Under the pieces are notes generated by a model, which saw nothing but the letters and a program-made list of their open reading frames with translations, did no database searches and was not told the DNA's origin. From positions 64,501 through 128,500 of the forward strand of contig CAJTCY010000008.1 in assembly GCA_910575075.1 (NCBI GenBank): a stretch of DNA of 64,000 nt, given 5' to 3'. Position 1 is the stretch's first letter, and every line of letters begins with the position of its first letter. The position numbers and the translations under genes were made by a program. This DNA is from Lachnospiraceae bacterium. Lineage in GTDB: Bacteria; Bacillota; Clostridia; Lachnospirales; Lachnospiraceae. Below are positions 52,344 to 61,683 of the stretch, in pieces.

Positions 52344-55300
52344 TCAGGACAGGTTCTGTCCCATTTTCTTAATCTCCTCCAGAAAATCTCTGGCAATTCC
52401 ATACAGAGTTTTCGTCTGCACCTGATAAGCTTCAGACTCTGTGTCTAACTCAGTGGAGAGATTCGTTTTCTCTTTTGCAAATCGATTCAAATCCAGGCTT
52501 TCACTATGCACAAAATCCATACTCCAGGATTTTCCCTCTGGATTCAGCTGTTCTTTCAAACCGTCTTCCTGACTTCTCAGCTCTTCAATTGTCCGGTTAG
52601 AATCAGAAACAGCATATCCCTTCACAAAATCGCCCTGCACCTGAAATCTTGCCGCGACTTTTCCTAATTTCGGCGTCTCAAAGAGTACATCCACTCTGCC
52701 CTTTTCTTCTTTGCCCCTGACAATTTTAAGCTGGACATTGGTGAGCTCATCTGCCACCAGTACCGGAATGGCATAATGTTCTTCTTTTGCCATCCGGGTT
52801 CCAAGAGCAATCTGCTGACGCATAATTTTTATATTACGAAGATCCCTGCTGGTAACTTCTTCGGAATCTTCCATCGTCTTCATAACATTTTCCGCTGTCT
52901 CAGCAAGCACTTTCTGCGCTTTCGCCATATCTTCCGGTGTCTTGACAGCCTCTCCGAATTTTTCCAGTATATCTGCCTTTACCTGTTCTAAATCTATATC
53001 TTTTTCTTGATTTTCCGGCTCAAACAGTGATTTGAATATGCCTCCGCGGGGATTCATCATCCGGTTTGCAGCCAAAATATTATATGCGGTTACCGGCATA
53101 TCATGGCTGGTAAGTATCTGAAGAATCTGTGCTTCTGCCTTCTTTGCCTGAGAAAATTCTTCCATTTCATGCTGGTAATAGGCTTCTTCCGATTCTGTAT
53201 CTTTCGCTGCTTCCCGAAGCTGCCACAACAGTTCCTCCGGCGTCATCTCTTCCACTGCTTTTTGGCTCTGTGCCTGCTGCATTCCCTCCGGTGTGGCATA
53301 TTTCAATGCTTCCTTCGCACAATCTGTCTGGTATGATGCTTCTATCTGCTGAGAAATACTGAGTTCCTGGGAAATTACTGTTTCAGCTTCTCCAAAATTA
53401 TCATCCACTGATACATTGATGCCTGAATTGCGGTTCGTACGCACTGCAGTCAGAAGATTTTTCATAGAAAGCTCCGCTCCCTGCTGTACCAGCGCTCCAA
53501 CCACTGCTCCGTCCGTTTTATCAATCTGGTTCAGCATCCGGTAGATACCGATATAGCTGTCTCTTTCTTCCTGGGTAATATCGTGCCGCTGCTCCAGCTT
53601 CCATAGGTATTTGCTGAATCTTTCTTCATCTCCTGCATCCAGCTGATTCTTTATTTCTTCTGCTTTCGCATTCAGCTCTTCTACATTCATCTCCAGCGGG
53701 TTGACACCTTCTCGTATCATTTCCATCACTACGGACGGCGTAAGATTCTGGAATAAATTCTGCACCTTCTGGTCTGCCGCCTTCATCTCCATCACAGATT
53801 CATGATTGACTGCCATCTGGTTATAAGCAAGAATTCTCACTGCCCTGCGGTTTGCCTCAGAAGTCTCAAGATCCAGATCTTTGAGAATATCATCCACATT
53901 CTGGAATGCTTTCTGAATAGAATCTCCCAAATCCGCTCTTGGCTCCGTCTGCAGCGCCTCATACGCTTCCCCGGCACGCTCCATCTGTGACTGACGTGCG
54001 AACCCTTTCTCATAAACAGTATCTACACTGTCTCTATCTGTCTTTACTTCTCCCAGGACATATGCCGGAACTCCCCGCAATTCCTGGGTCTTTGTCATTG
54101 TATCTGCGAATATTTCTGTATTTTCCGGTGTAGGTTCAATATGATTCTGGCTCAATAAGTCTGCATAATACGCCTTTTCCTGTTCCTTTAACTGTTCCAC
54201 CAATTCTTCTAACGGCTGCGTTTCGATTGCAATCCCTTTCTTCAGCAGGCTGTAATTTGCTTCTGCTGTCATCATCAGCCGTATTTCCTCCAACTGGCGC
54301 TTCGCTCTCAGAAATGCCGCATCCTCTTTGGCATACTCAGGAATATCGGATCTCTTATTTTCCGCCTGTGTTCCTCTCTGCCGTCCGCTTCCTGCTGATT
54401 CGTCCGCACTGTTTTGAGCTGCCCTCAAATTCTCTATCGTCAGAGCTCTGCCCTGTTCCACCACCGTCCAAACATCTGCGTCTGTCGTTTGTTCAATGGT
54501 TTCCGCTGCCTGCTGGGCGCGGTCTGTATTGCTGTATCCTTCTAAAATCACCGCGTCTCCAGGACGTCCTCCTTCTGCCATTGCCTCTGTCATTGCTTCT
54601 ATAACCTGCGCTTTCGCCAGAGGAAATTCTGCATCCTTTAAGTCTAAGACATAATTTAGGTTTTCCGCTGTAAGAGGTATCTGCTGTTCTATCATCCACT
54701 GGCTGTAAGAGAGCGTAGTCTCATTCACCTGCCGCCCTGCCTGAGTAATCACCTGAGCAATCTGCGCTTTTAAACTGTCATCTACTTTCACTTCTGCAGC
54801 CTCTGGCTGATTCACCGCCGCTCCGGTACTGTGCTGTGCCATATACAGATTCTCGACTGTAGGTGAGAGATCGTTATCCAACATATATTTTACAGCCTCA
54901 TCACTGCACTCCGTAAGGTCTGCTGCCTGCTGCATGGCGTCCTGGCAATCTACAAGATTTTCTTCCGTTGCTGGAAGATCCGCATTTTCTATTGCCGCTT
55001 CCAACTGCCTTGCTTCCCCTGCGCTTCCTGCCATTTTCTCCAGCTTGGCCGCATCTGGTGTATCTCCAAATACGCTGATATCTGCACCTGCCTTGGCAAG
55101 TTCCATTTTAATCTTATCTGTCACTGTAATTATGGTGTCTACTTCAGAATCGTTGACAGAATACCCTTCCTCTTCCATTTTTCCGCAATCGGCTGCCGTC
55201 ACCGTATTGGACACTACCTGCATTTTTTCCTGAAGAAGCTCTGCTTCCATATTCTCCGCCTCCTGGCGTATCTGCTCCAACTGGGATTCCCCTGAAAAAA

Positions 55301-55463
55301 AGGGTTTGTCAACCGTTGTCTGCTGCACGGACGTAATTCTGCCCGTATCCTGCTCGGTCTTACGGACTGTCGTCTCCTCCGTGAGAACGTTAACATTCCC
55401 TTTAATTTCCACTCTATTCGTTGATTTGGTAATCTCCGCTAAATTACTGTTATCTACTCTCAT
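52344..55463 (-). CDS. large repeat protein with FliK-like C-terminus (DUF6240-like)
   Basis: A 1039-residue soluble protein without signal peptide. From about residue 150 to 820 a motif recurs at irregular spacing: LPATEENL, LSPTVENL, IPLTAENL, ALTIENL, IEPTPENT, ELSMKNL, MPVTAYNI, each within a helical pair. About 905-985 reads YAIPVLVADELTNVQLKIV, LGKVAARFQVQGDFVKGYAVSDSNRTIEELRS, the pattern of the flagellar hook-length control C-terminal domain. This suggests a hook-length or export-related role near flagellin, 27 bp upstream. The DUF name is from memory. The stop lies just before the flagellin gene, so the two may be co-transcribed. Confidence 0.65.
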   Translation of the reverse strand: MRVDNSNLAEITKSTNRVEIKGNVNVLTEETTVRKTEQDTGRITSVQQTTVDKPFFSGESQLEQIRQEAENMEAELLQEKMQVVSNTVTAADCGKMEEEGYSVNDSEVDTIITVTDKIKMELAKAGADISVFGDTPDAAKLEKMAGSAGEARQLEAAIENADLPATEENLVDCQDAMQQAADLTECSDEAVKYMLDNDLSPTVENLYMAQHSTGAAVNQPEAAEVKVDDSLKAQIAQVITQAGRQVNETTLSYSQWMIEQQIPLTAENLNYVLDLKDAEFPLAKAQVIEAMTEAMAEGGRPGDAVILEGYSNTDRAQQAAETIEQTTDADVWTVVEQGRALTIENLRAAQNSADESAGSGRQRGTQAENKRSDIPEYAKEDAAFLRAKRQLEEIRLMMTAEANYSLLKKGIAIETQPLEELVEQLKEQEKAYYADLLSQNHIEPTPENTEIFADTMTKTQELRGVPAYVLGEVKTDRDSVDTVYEKGFARQSQMERAGEAYEALQTEPRADLGDSIQKAFQNVDDILKDLDLETSEANRRAVRILAYNQMAVNHESVMEMKAADQKVQNLFQNLTPSVVMEMIREGVNPLEMNVEELNAKAEEIKNQLDAGDEERFSKYLWKLEQRHDITQEERDSYIGIYRMLNQIDKTDGAVVGALVQQGAELSMKNLLTAVRTNRNSGINVSVDDNFGEAETVISQELSISQQIEASYQTDCAKEALKYATPEGMQQAQSQKAVEEMTPEELLWQLREAAKDTESEEAYYQHEMEEFSQAKKAEAQILQILTSHDMPVTAYNILAANRMMNPRGGIFKSLFEPENQEKDIDLEQVKADILEKFGEAVKTPEDMAKAQKVLAETAENVMKTMEDSEEVTSRDLRNIKIMRQQIALGTRMAKEEHYAIPVLVADELTNVQLKIVRGKEEKGRVDVLFETPKLGKVAARFQVQGDFVKGYAVSDSNRTIEELRSQEDGLKEQLNPEGKSWSMDFVHSESLDLNRFAKEKTNLSTELDTESEAYQVQTKTLYGIARDFLEEIKKMGQNLS

Positions 55464-55572
55464 ATCCGCGCCTCGTTATTCTCTATCTTCCATACTCTGT
55501 GGAAAAGCTTCTTCCATGTATGCAGAATACTTCTCCTGTCCTTAAGTATTTCGGTAACAAGACGGAAAAACT

Positions 55573-58119
55573 TTACTCAATATATCCTAAAAAAATATTC
55601 CCGGCCCCTCCAAAAAAGGTATCGCTGTCCTGCAGTCCCATTTTTTTCACAGTATTTTCTTCGGGACGGTACAAAATGGTGTTGTGTTCATCATATCCTA
55701 CAATGAGAACCGCTTCTTCACCCACCATGGCAAATACTGGCGTGCCCAGATTTACATAATACAGCACCTGGCTGACACTGCAGCCAGAGAGATCTAATAT
55801 TTTTTTGTCTGTCAGGGCTTCTGTCAGAATTTCTCTGGGCGTCTCTCCCTGGGTTAAAAGGTCCTCGACGTCAATGCTTTGTTCCTCAGTTTTCAGCAGA
55901 TAATGAAGGCAGCGTGAGACAGAATTTTCACTGATATCCTGAATATCCACGGTACCAGGACCAATCATTGGCTGGCTGCTGTTTCTCCCCCTCCGCCAAA
56001 TATATTTCTGCCTGCTTCCTATCACCACCCCCATAGTTTCATCTGCACGCTGAACAGCTTCTGTAACTGAGTTGGCAGACATCAAGATTCTCCCTCCGCT
56101 GTATACATAATAATTTCCTTCCTGTTTCTCTGTCTCCAGCTCTACCTGCCGTTCTTCTTCCAGCACCACTTCCCGCGGAATCTTCACCTGAGGGTTTTTT
56201 GCAGGTTCTGCTTCCCCTTCTGAAAGTACCAGCATCATCTGGGTCTGCTTTTTCTCTGTTACAACCGTATCCACCGTAATCAAACGGGAAGACGCCATCT
56301 GCTGATTTTTAATCGTATCCTGTTCTGCGGGCATCCAGCTATTTCCCATGCGGACTTCCCGATTTAAGAAAATTGTGTCCTGCTCCACATAGGCACTTGA
56401 TACATAATAGCCATCCTTCTGGTATTCCTTAATAATTTTGGAATCTTTATCAATAATGGTAATTTTATACATCGGAAATCTTGCATTTCCTGCATAATCC
56501 TTTGATACTTCTTCTTCTCTTGCCGTTCCGTAGATAAAATCACTTTCCACAAATCCTATAGGTTTTAAGTATTCTTTCCTGCCTGCCTCTATGGTCCGCA
56601 CTTCTTCCCCTTCCAAATCCATAACTTTCAGAGATTTTGAATCATTCTCCCCCCGCTCCTGCCAGGCGATGTATCTTCCGTCCTGGGAAACTGCATAACT
56701 GCCTGCTCTCAAATCTGGAATAACGCTCTCTGCCTCACGAGAAGACAGATCTATCCTGTAAAGCTGTCCGTCTGCCAAAAGATAAAACATATTTTCATCA
56801 TTAACATAAAATATCTGTCCCCAGTCTGCTTTCATCATTTCGTAAGATCGGTCAGAGGGCAGAAAAATTTCCTCTTCCACTGTATTTCCCAGACTGTCAT
56901 AATGATAAACACTTATCCCCGTCTCACCTTCATGATGCCCGCGGTTCATATATCCGTATACTACAAATTCCATGCTTCCAGACTCATCAATCCTCATAAT
57001 CTGTATCTGATGCTGCCCATTATTTTCTCTCTCAGAAATGCCCTCCGTATCAAGAAAGCTGAATACCTGAGAGAGTTCATGACTGTCACTGTTATAAAGC
57101 CAGAGTTCTCCTTCCTGAATAAAACCAATGATATTTCCTTTCTCATTTGCCTTATATTCTACATTGGGAGATGTAATGCCTAAAAACAGTCTGTTCTTGT
57201 CCACAATGCCATTTTCCCCGCGGAAAATCTGATTCATGGTACGCTCATAATTCAACAGATACATACGGCTGTTTACACTGTTATAGCGCACCCTGTAGTA
57301 CTCTTCTACATTATAGTATTCTACCTCTCCATTGTCTCCTGCCGCAGTTACTACATAACGCAGCACAATGGTATTATAGGAGCTGCTCATCTCTTTTATG
57401 GAAGGCACTGGCTTCTGCAGACGTTTCCCCTCAAACTCTCCCCAGCTCACCTGGGAAAGACTGGAATGAATCGTTACTTTCTGCAGAGTTGTGTTATCTC
57501 CCTGTCCATCTGGTTCCAGATAAGTGGCAAGATTTCCTGCCTGTCCCTTGTCAAATGTATTATCATGGAACTTCATAACAAAATCCAGAGATTCTTCTGC
57601 GTAATAATCCTTTTCCCGAATAATTCTGGTATAATAAAACAGCGGATCTCCATCACTGATCACTTTTATCACCAGCACATATTCTGTTTCCTGTTCCAGA
57701 ATATTTTCAAACTGCAGCTCAACCCTAATCTCCCCGTTTTCCTGGTCAAAACTGCTGATTTCTCCATCTTCAACGAGACGCTGCATATCCATGGAACGCA
57801 CTTCGTAAGAAATACCTTCAATCTGATTCTGGTAGGTTCTTACAATCACAGGAAGCACCAAATCTTCCTGAAGAGGCGTAACTGTATCACGCATTGCCGT
57901 ACCATCCATCTCACGGCAATAACCGTACAATTCATTGATTCTCACATTTTTTCGTTCTAAACAAACCGTTGGAAGTGTGGCAGACGCCATCTCTGAAGTC
58001 AGATCTACTTCACTCTGACGGTTAAAAAATCCCATAAATAACACAGTCGTCAGAGAAACCAACAATAATACCATGATCTTAATTATGCCTTTACGCATTC
58101 TGCTTGTCTCCTTTTTCAC
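55573..58119 (-). CDS. membrane-anchored propeller-like protein with C39-like C-terminus
   Basis: An 848-residue protein. One N-terminal membrane segment (GIIKIMVLLLVSLTTVLFMGFF) places the rest outside. About 300-620 contain repeated beta-propeller-type strands (ELWLYNSDSHELSQVFSF, GQLYRIDLSSREAESVI, SYAVSQDGRYIAWQERG). The last 100 residues (LDLSGCSVSQVLYYVNLGTPVFAMVGEEAVLIVGYDEHNTILY) resemble a C39-like papain fold with Cys present, but the usual His is replaced in the VGEEAVLIVGYD region, so protease activity is doubtful. Function unknown; it may sense or process wall components. Confidence 0.6.
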   Translation of the reverse strand: MKKETSRMRKGIIKIMVLLLVSLTTVLFMGFFNRQSEVDLTSEMASATLPTVCLERKNVRINELYGYCREMDGTAMRDTVTPLQEDLVLPVIVRTYQNQIEGISYEVRSMDMQRLVEDGEISSFDQENGEIRVELQFENILEQETEYVLVIKVISDGDPLFYYTRIIREKDYYAEESLDFVMKFHDNTFDKGQAGNLATYLEPDGQGDNTTLQKVTIHSSLSQVSWGEFEGKRLQKPVPSIKEMSSSYNTIVLRYVVTAAGDNGEVEYYNVEEYYRVRYNSVNSRMYLLNYERTMNQIFRGENGIVDKNRLFLGITSPNVEYKANEKGNIIGFIQEGELWLYNSDSHELSQVFSFLDTEGISERENNGQHQIQIMRIDESGSMEFVVYGYMNRGHHEGETGISVYHYDSLGNTVEEEIFLPSDRSYEMMKADWGQIFYVNDENMFYLLADGQLYRIDLSSREAESVIPDLRAGSYAVSQDGRYIAWQERGENDSKSLKVMDLEGEEVRTIEAGRKEYLKPIGFVESDFIYGTAREEEVSKDYAGNARFPMYKITIIDKDSKIIKEYQKDGYYVSSAYVEQDTIFLNREVRMGNSWMPAEQDTIKNQQMASSRLITVDTVVTEKKQTQMMLVLSEGEAEPAKNPQVKIPREVVLEEERQVELETEKQEGNYYVYSGGRILMSANSVTEAVQRADETMGVVIGSRQKYIWRRGRNSSQPMIGPGTVDIQDISENSVSRCLHYLLKTEEQSIDVEDLLTQGETPREILTEALTDKKILDLSGCSVSQVLYYVNLGTPVFAMVGEEAVLIVGYDEHNTILYRPEENTVKKMGLQDSDTFFGGAGNIFLGYIE

Positions 58120-58135
58120 TATCCTGTTCTAGGAA

Positions 58136-58409
58136 ATTGCGAAACAACTAAATGATAAAAATTTCATATACAATTTATACAATTATGCTTAAATATTTTA
58201 TTCATATAAACGCACAAAATGCAGGACGTACCAAACATTTCAATGAGCCTTTTACCACAAAAACCATGTTCAGCAAAGCCTTCCATGGTTTTTAAGTCTC
58301 ATTTCCATGGTACTAAAATGCATTTCTTAGCGTTTCATATGAATAAAATATTTCTTCTTATTTTTCTTGAATTGTATATGAAATTCATAAAATTATTGAG
58401 TTTCGCAAT
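58136..58409. repeat. 274-bp long inverted repeat (hairpin element)
   Basis: ATTGCGAAAC at 58136 pairs with GTTTCGCAAT at 58400. The arms continue to match for about 75 bp each (ATTTCATATACAATT, ATATTTTATTCATAT, AACGC are shared in inverted order), and the centre folds as CCATG/CATGG. It fills the gap between two genes and supplies the last codons of the methyltransferase. Confidence 0.75.
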
Positions 58410-59592
58410 TACCTATATCCTGTTCCGAAAAATCTGCGAAAGAACCGCTTTCGCTTTCCTTCTCCTGCAATGCTGCCAGTGTAGGCTTTACCTGCAGAAA
58501 TTCCATAACTCTGCGCCAGTCATCACTGCTCTTTTTCCTACCCTTTTTCACTGCCCGAATCAGAATATTTTTGGGTGTATGCTCCATATCAATAAATTCC
58601 AGAATCTGTACCTGATATCCTCTGCTCTCCAAAATCTGTGCCCGGAGAGCATCTGTAAACAGCGCCGCCATTCGTTCTCTAATTAAGCCATATTGCAATA
58701 CCGGCTTAAGAAGTTCATTTTTCATCTGGCTGTTTAATTCATGCTGACAGCAAGGCACCGACAAGATAACCTTGGCGCCCCAGCGGACGGCTTTATCCAA
58801 TGCATAGTCCGTCGCTGTGTCACAGGCATGGAGCGTAACCACCATATCTACCTGTCTCACTCCTTCATATCCGGCGATATCTCCCACGCAGAATTCCAGT
58901 CCCTGATACCGATATTTTTCCGCCAGATTCTGACATTCAGCTATCACATCCTCCTTCAAATCCAGCCCGATGATATGAACCTGATAGTTTTTTAACTCCT
59001 TGAAATAATGGTACATCGCAAATGTCAGATAAGATTTCCCGCATCCAAAATCTAAAATTGTCACTTCTCTGTCTCTGGGAAGCTCCTGAATAATATCCTC
59101 TATAAACTCCAGAAAACGGTTAATCTGTCTGAATTTATCATATTTAGCCTGGACAATCTTTCCTCCTTGGGTCTGTACTCCCAAATCTACCAGAAATTGC
59201 ACCTTTTGTTCTGGATCCAGAATATATTTTTTCTTTCTATTATGGGACAAATCTCTGCTTTTTACACAGGAAGCAGCTTTTTTCTCCCGCACAGTCACCT
59301 TTCCTTTTTTACTGACCAGAACAGACGCCTGTCCTGACTGAGAAAAAATCTCCATTTGGCGATAATCTGTCATCCATTGAAGAACCTCCGCAACAGTGTC
59401 ACTCACAGTATAATTTTTATGAAATACCTTTTTATTCTGCTGAGCACTTGCCTGAAATACCAGTTTATTTTTCAGCAGCACCGGACGGAGACTGATTTTC
59501 GCAGCCTCCGCCCTGGTTCTCGGATTACTGATAATAATCTGTACCAGCATCTCATTTAAATATCTATTTAAAAGCTCCTCTATTTTTTCCAT
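58393..59592 (-). CDS. SAM-dependent methyltransferase (Methyltransf_32 / METTL25-like)
   Basis: A 399-residue protein. A helical N-terminal region of 150 residues is followed by a Rossmann methyltransferase core: QAKYDKFRQINRFLEFI, motif I TILDFGCGKSYLTFAMYHYF (about 178-197), VHIIGLDLKEDVI, VVTLHACDTATDYALDKAV and ILSVPCCQHELN. The DxGCGKGYLT and HACDTATD segments are those of the METTL25/RRNAD1-like group, thought to act on RNA. The target is not known. The final QDIGNCETQ comes from the adjacent hairpin repeat. Confidence 0.82.
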   Translation of the reverse strand: MEKIEELLNRYLNEMLVQIIISNPRTRAEAAKISLRPVLLKNKLVFQASAQQNKKVFHKNYTVSDTVAEVLQWMTDYRQMEIFSQSGQASVLVSKKGKVTVREKKAASCVKSRDLSHNRKKKYILDPEQKVQFLVDLGVQTQGGKIVQAKYDKFRQINRFLEFIEDIIQELPRDREVTILDFGCGKSYLTFAMYHYFKELKNYQVHIIGLDLKEDVIAECQNLAEKYRYQGLEFCVGDIAGYEGVRQVDMVVTLHACDTATDYALDKAVRWGAKVILSVPCCQHELNSQMKNELLKPVLQYGLIRERMAALFTDALRAQILESRGYQVQILEFIDMEHTPKNILIRAVKKGRKKSSDDWRRVMEFLQVKPTLAALQEKESESGSFADFSEQDIGNCETQ

Positions 59593-59633
59593 GGTAACCC
59601 TTTCTTATTTTCTTTTGCAAATTGCAGTGTATC

Positions 59634-60332
59634 TTACCACCAGCGGCGGCATCTCTTATGTCTGCATCTGCGCTGATACATCTCATTAAACAGCAAAACT
59701 TCAATAAGATTCTGCAGACCGTTTCCTTTTGGCGGCGGTCCTGGCGGTCTTCCCGGTCCCCAACCTGGGCCTCCCGGCGGTCTTCCCGGTCCCCTTGGGC
59801 CCCAGCCTGGGCCTCCTGGCGGTCTCCCTGGGCCCCCTGGCCCCCAGCCTGGGCCTCCCGGCGGTCTTCCCGGTCCCCCTGGGCCTCGCTGCGCAATCAG
59901 GTTTCCTTCCAGCGGCAGTTCCTCTGCTTCCATATTTTCCTGCTGAAATTCTTCATACGCACCCTCTTCGTACTGCTCTCTCTCATACTCTCCCCTGTCA
60001 CACTGCTCAACTTCCATTCTCTGAAGATCTGGCTGACTGACAGAGGCAGAATCATAAATCCTCTTTACAATCCGGTTCAGCATCACACGGTCAGGATATT
60101 CATCAAACATCAGACTTCCTTCGTATTCCATTTTATCACATTCATCCTCCACCATTTCCTGTATGGAGCGAACTTCTTTGGGATACATCCCCTTTAATTT
60201 TTCCAAATCCCTGGCATATTCCAACTCTTCCATATAAACTGTCTGCATAGGATATGCCATATAAAAGGGCACTTTAGACATATTTTGCTGAGGGGTTTTG
60301 TAAAAAATTTCCTGTTTATAGTCCACAGTCAT
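59634..60332 (-). CDS. Gly/Pro-rich repeat protein
   Basis: A 232-residue protein. The first 145 residues are acidic and Tyr-rich (FYMAYPMQTVYMEELEYARDLEKL, MYPKEVRSIQEMVEDECDKMEYEGS). About 150-205 is a tandem repeat of a 13-15 residue unit GPGRPPGGPGWGP (DNA repeats at about 59745-59890). The C-terminus is basic and Cys/Trp-rich (RRCRHKRCRRWW). The PMQ, EYARDLEKL and repeat style recall coat-associated proteins of spore formers; that is an inference. Repeat number may vary between strains. Confidence 0.65.
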   Translation of the reverse strand: MTVDYKQEIFYKTPQQNMSKVPFYMAYPMQTVYMEELEYARDLEKLKGMYPKEVRSIQEMVEDECDKMEYEGSLMFDEYPDRVMLNRIVKRIYDSASVSQPDLQRMEVEQCDRGEYEREQYEEGAYEEFQQENMEAEELPLEGNLIAQRGPGGPGRPPGGPGWGPGGPGRPPGGPGWGPRGPGRPPGGPGWGPGRPPGPPPKGNGLQNLIEVLLFNEMYQRRCRHKRCRRWW

Positions 60333-60519
60333 TCTCCCTTTTTTGCTATCCCTATACTATATGCCCGATTTCTGGTTGTGCTACTCCAGATTGTGTTTCA
60401 GTATAGCACATTCTGACAATATTTTCCATAACCACCAGTATTTGAAGATGAAAGCGCATTGATTTTTATAATATACTGCTTTATAATCTCAGATATAATA
60501 CTTGAGACAAATACGTTAG

Positions 60520-60830
60520 GATTCCGGTGCCAAAAGGTGGGCAAAAATGATATTGGCAATTTGCACAAATAGGTGCAAAAAGTTGTGACTTGTCCTGACG
60601 GTTAGAATTTCTTAGTGTTCGGTCTTAGAATCAGCAATCTCCAAACAGAATGTTTGGAAAAGGCTTATCTGAGCCAGGGATGGCGAATATAAGCCGGTTG
60701 CGTAAAGTTTCTATATTTTTTGCTGGAACACTTAGAAATTCTTCTGTCTGGGACAGTTGGAACAACGTTTGTATTTATTTGTGCAAATTCCCAATAAATA
60801 TTTGTAAAACTACCTTTTGACACCTGAATC
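60520..60830. repeat. 311-bp long inverted repeat (hairpin element) upstream of cbiK
   Basis: Arms of about 110 bp pair end to end: GGTGCCAAAAGGT (60526) with ACCTTTTGACACC (60812); AATTTGCACAAATA (60558) with TATTTGTGCAAATT (60776), a perfect 14 bp; GAATTTCTTAGTGTTC (60605) with GAACACTTAGAAATTC (60726). The centre has further small hairpins, such as CCAAACA/TGTTTGG. It fills most of the 525-bp gap from 60333 to 60857, which has no gene. A 17-bp piece of its right end recurs at 34764. Confidence 0.8.
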
Positions 60831-60857
60831 ACTTACTTTTCAGAAAGGACTTTCACC

Positions 60858-61643
60858 ATGACACAGAAAAAAGCCATCCTGATGGTAAGCTTTGGCACCA
60901 GTTACCTCGACAGCAAAAGGAAAACCATTGACCGGATTTTAGAGGATGTAACAGAAAACTTTCCCGACCATAAGATCTATCAGGCATGGACCAGTAAAAT
61001 GATTCTTACCCTGTTAAAGTCACGGGACAATATCCATATTCCTTCTCTGGAAGAAGCTATGGCAGAAATCACTGCAGCGGGCACAGACCATCTCATCGTT
61101 CAGCCCACCCACCTGATTAATGGGCTGGAAAATGAAGTGATGAAGCGCACTATTTCCAAACATGCTCCACATAATTTGAAGGTGGCTTTTGGTGATCCCC
61201 TGCTTACCACTACTGAAGACCACCGAAAAGCACTAAACTGCCTGATATCAGAGTATTCCACCTTACCCAGAAATGAAGCCCTGGTACTTATGGGACATGG
61301 CAGCGCCCACTACGCTAATTCTGTCTATGCCGCTCTGGACTATATGCTCAAAGAAATGGGATATCCCAATATATTTATGGGGACAGTGGAAGCTTATCCT
61401 GATTTGAATACCTTGATCACCCAAGTAAAGAAAACTCCTGCAAAACGTGTACATCTCTGCCCTTTCATGCTTGTAGCCGGGGACCATGCCAATCATGATA
61501 TGGCGGGTGAACAGGAAGATTCCTGGAAATCCCTTTTTGAGTCTGCCGGTTACCAGGTCATATGCCATTTAAAAGGTCTGGGCGAGTATAAAGAAATCAG
61601 AGAAATTTATCTTGAACATTTGAAAAAGGCTACTGCAGACTAA
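60858..61643 (+). CDS. cbiK: sirohydrochlorin cobaltochelatase
   Basis: A 261-residue enzyme inserting Co(II) into sirohydrochlorin in anaerobic cobalamin synthesis. KKAILMVSFGTSYLDSKRKTIDRI opens the first half, with YQAWTSKMIL typical of CbiK. The two metal-binding His are in LMGHGSAHYAN (His about 145) and MLVAGDHANHDMAGE (His about 207). The ATG follows AGAAAGGACTTTCACC. It is isolated from other cobalamin genes here. Confidence 0.94.
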   Translation: MTQKKAILMVSFGTSYLDSKRKTIDRILEDVTENFPDHKIYQAWTSKMILTLLKSRDNIHIPSLEEAMAEITAAGTDHLIVQPTHLINGLENEVMKRTISKHAPHNLKVAFGDPLLTTTEDHRKALNCLISEYSTLPRNEALVLMGHGSAHYANSVYAALDYMLKEMGYPNIFMGTVEAYPDLNTLITQVKKTPAKRVHLCPFMLVAGDHANHDMAGEQEDSWKSLFESAGYQVICHLKGLGEYKEIREIYLEHLKKATAD

Positions 61644-61683
61644 TCTGCAGCAACCTTTTCTGGCAGAAATACACGTTCATTCT

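Noticed and set aside
50346-58119. Complete flagellar gene cluster
   Set aside because: Only flagellin, fliS and a FliK-like candidate are present. No export, basal body, hook or motor genes appear in the window.
60333-60857. Cobalamin riboswitch upstream of cbiK
   Set aside because: The gene would suit one and a GAGCCAGGGATGGCG stretch hints at a B12 box, but the other conserved core elements are not visible. The sequence is explained as a long inverted repeat.
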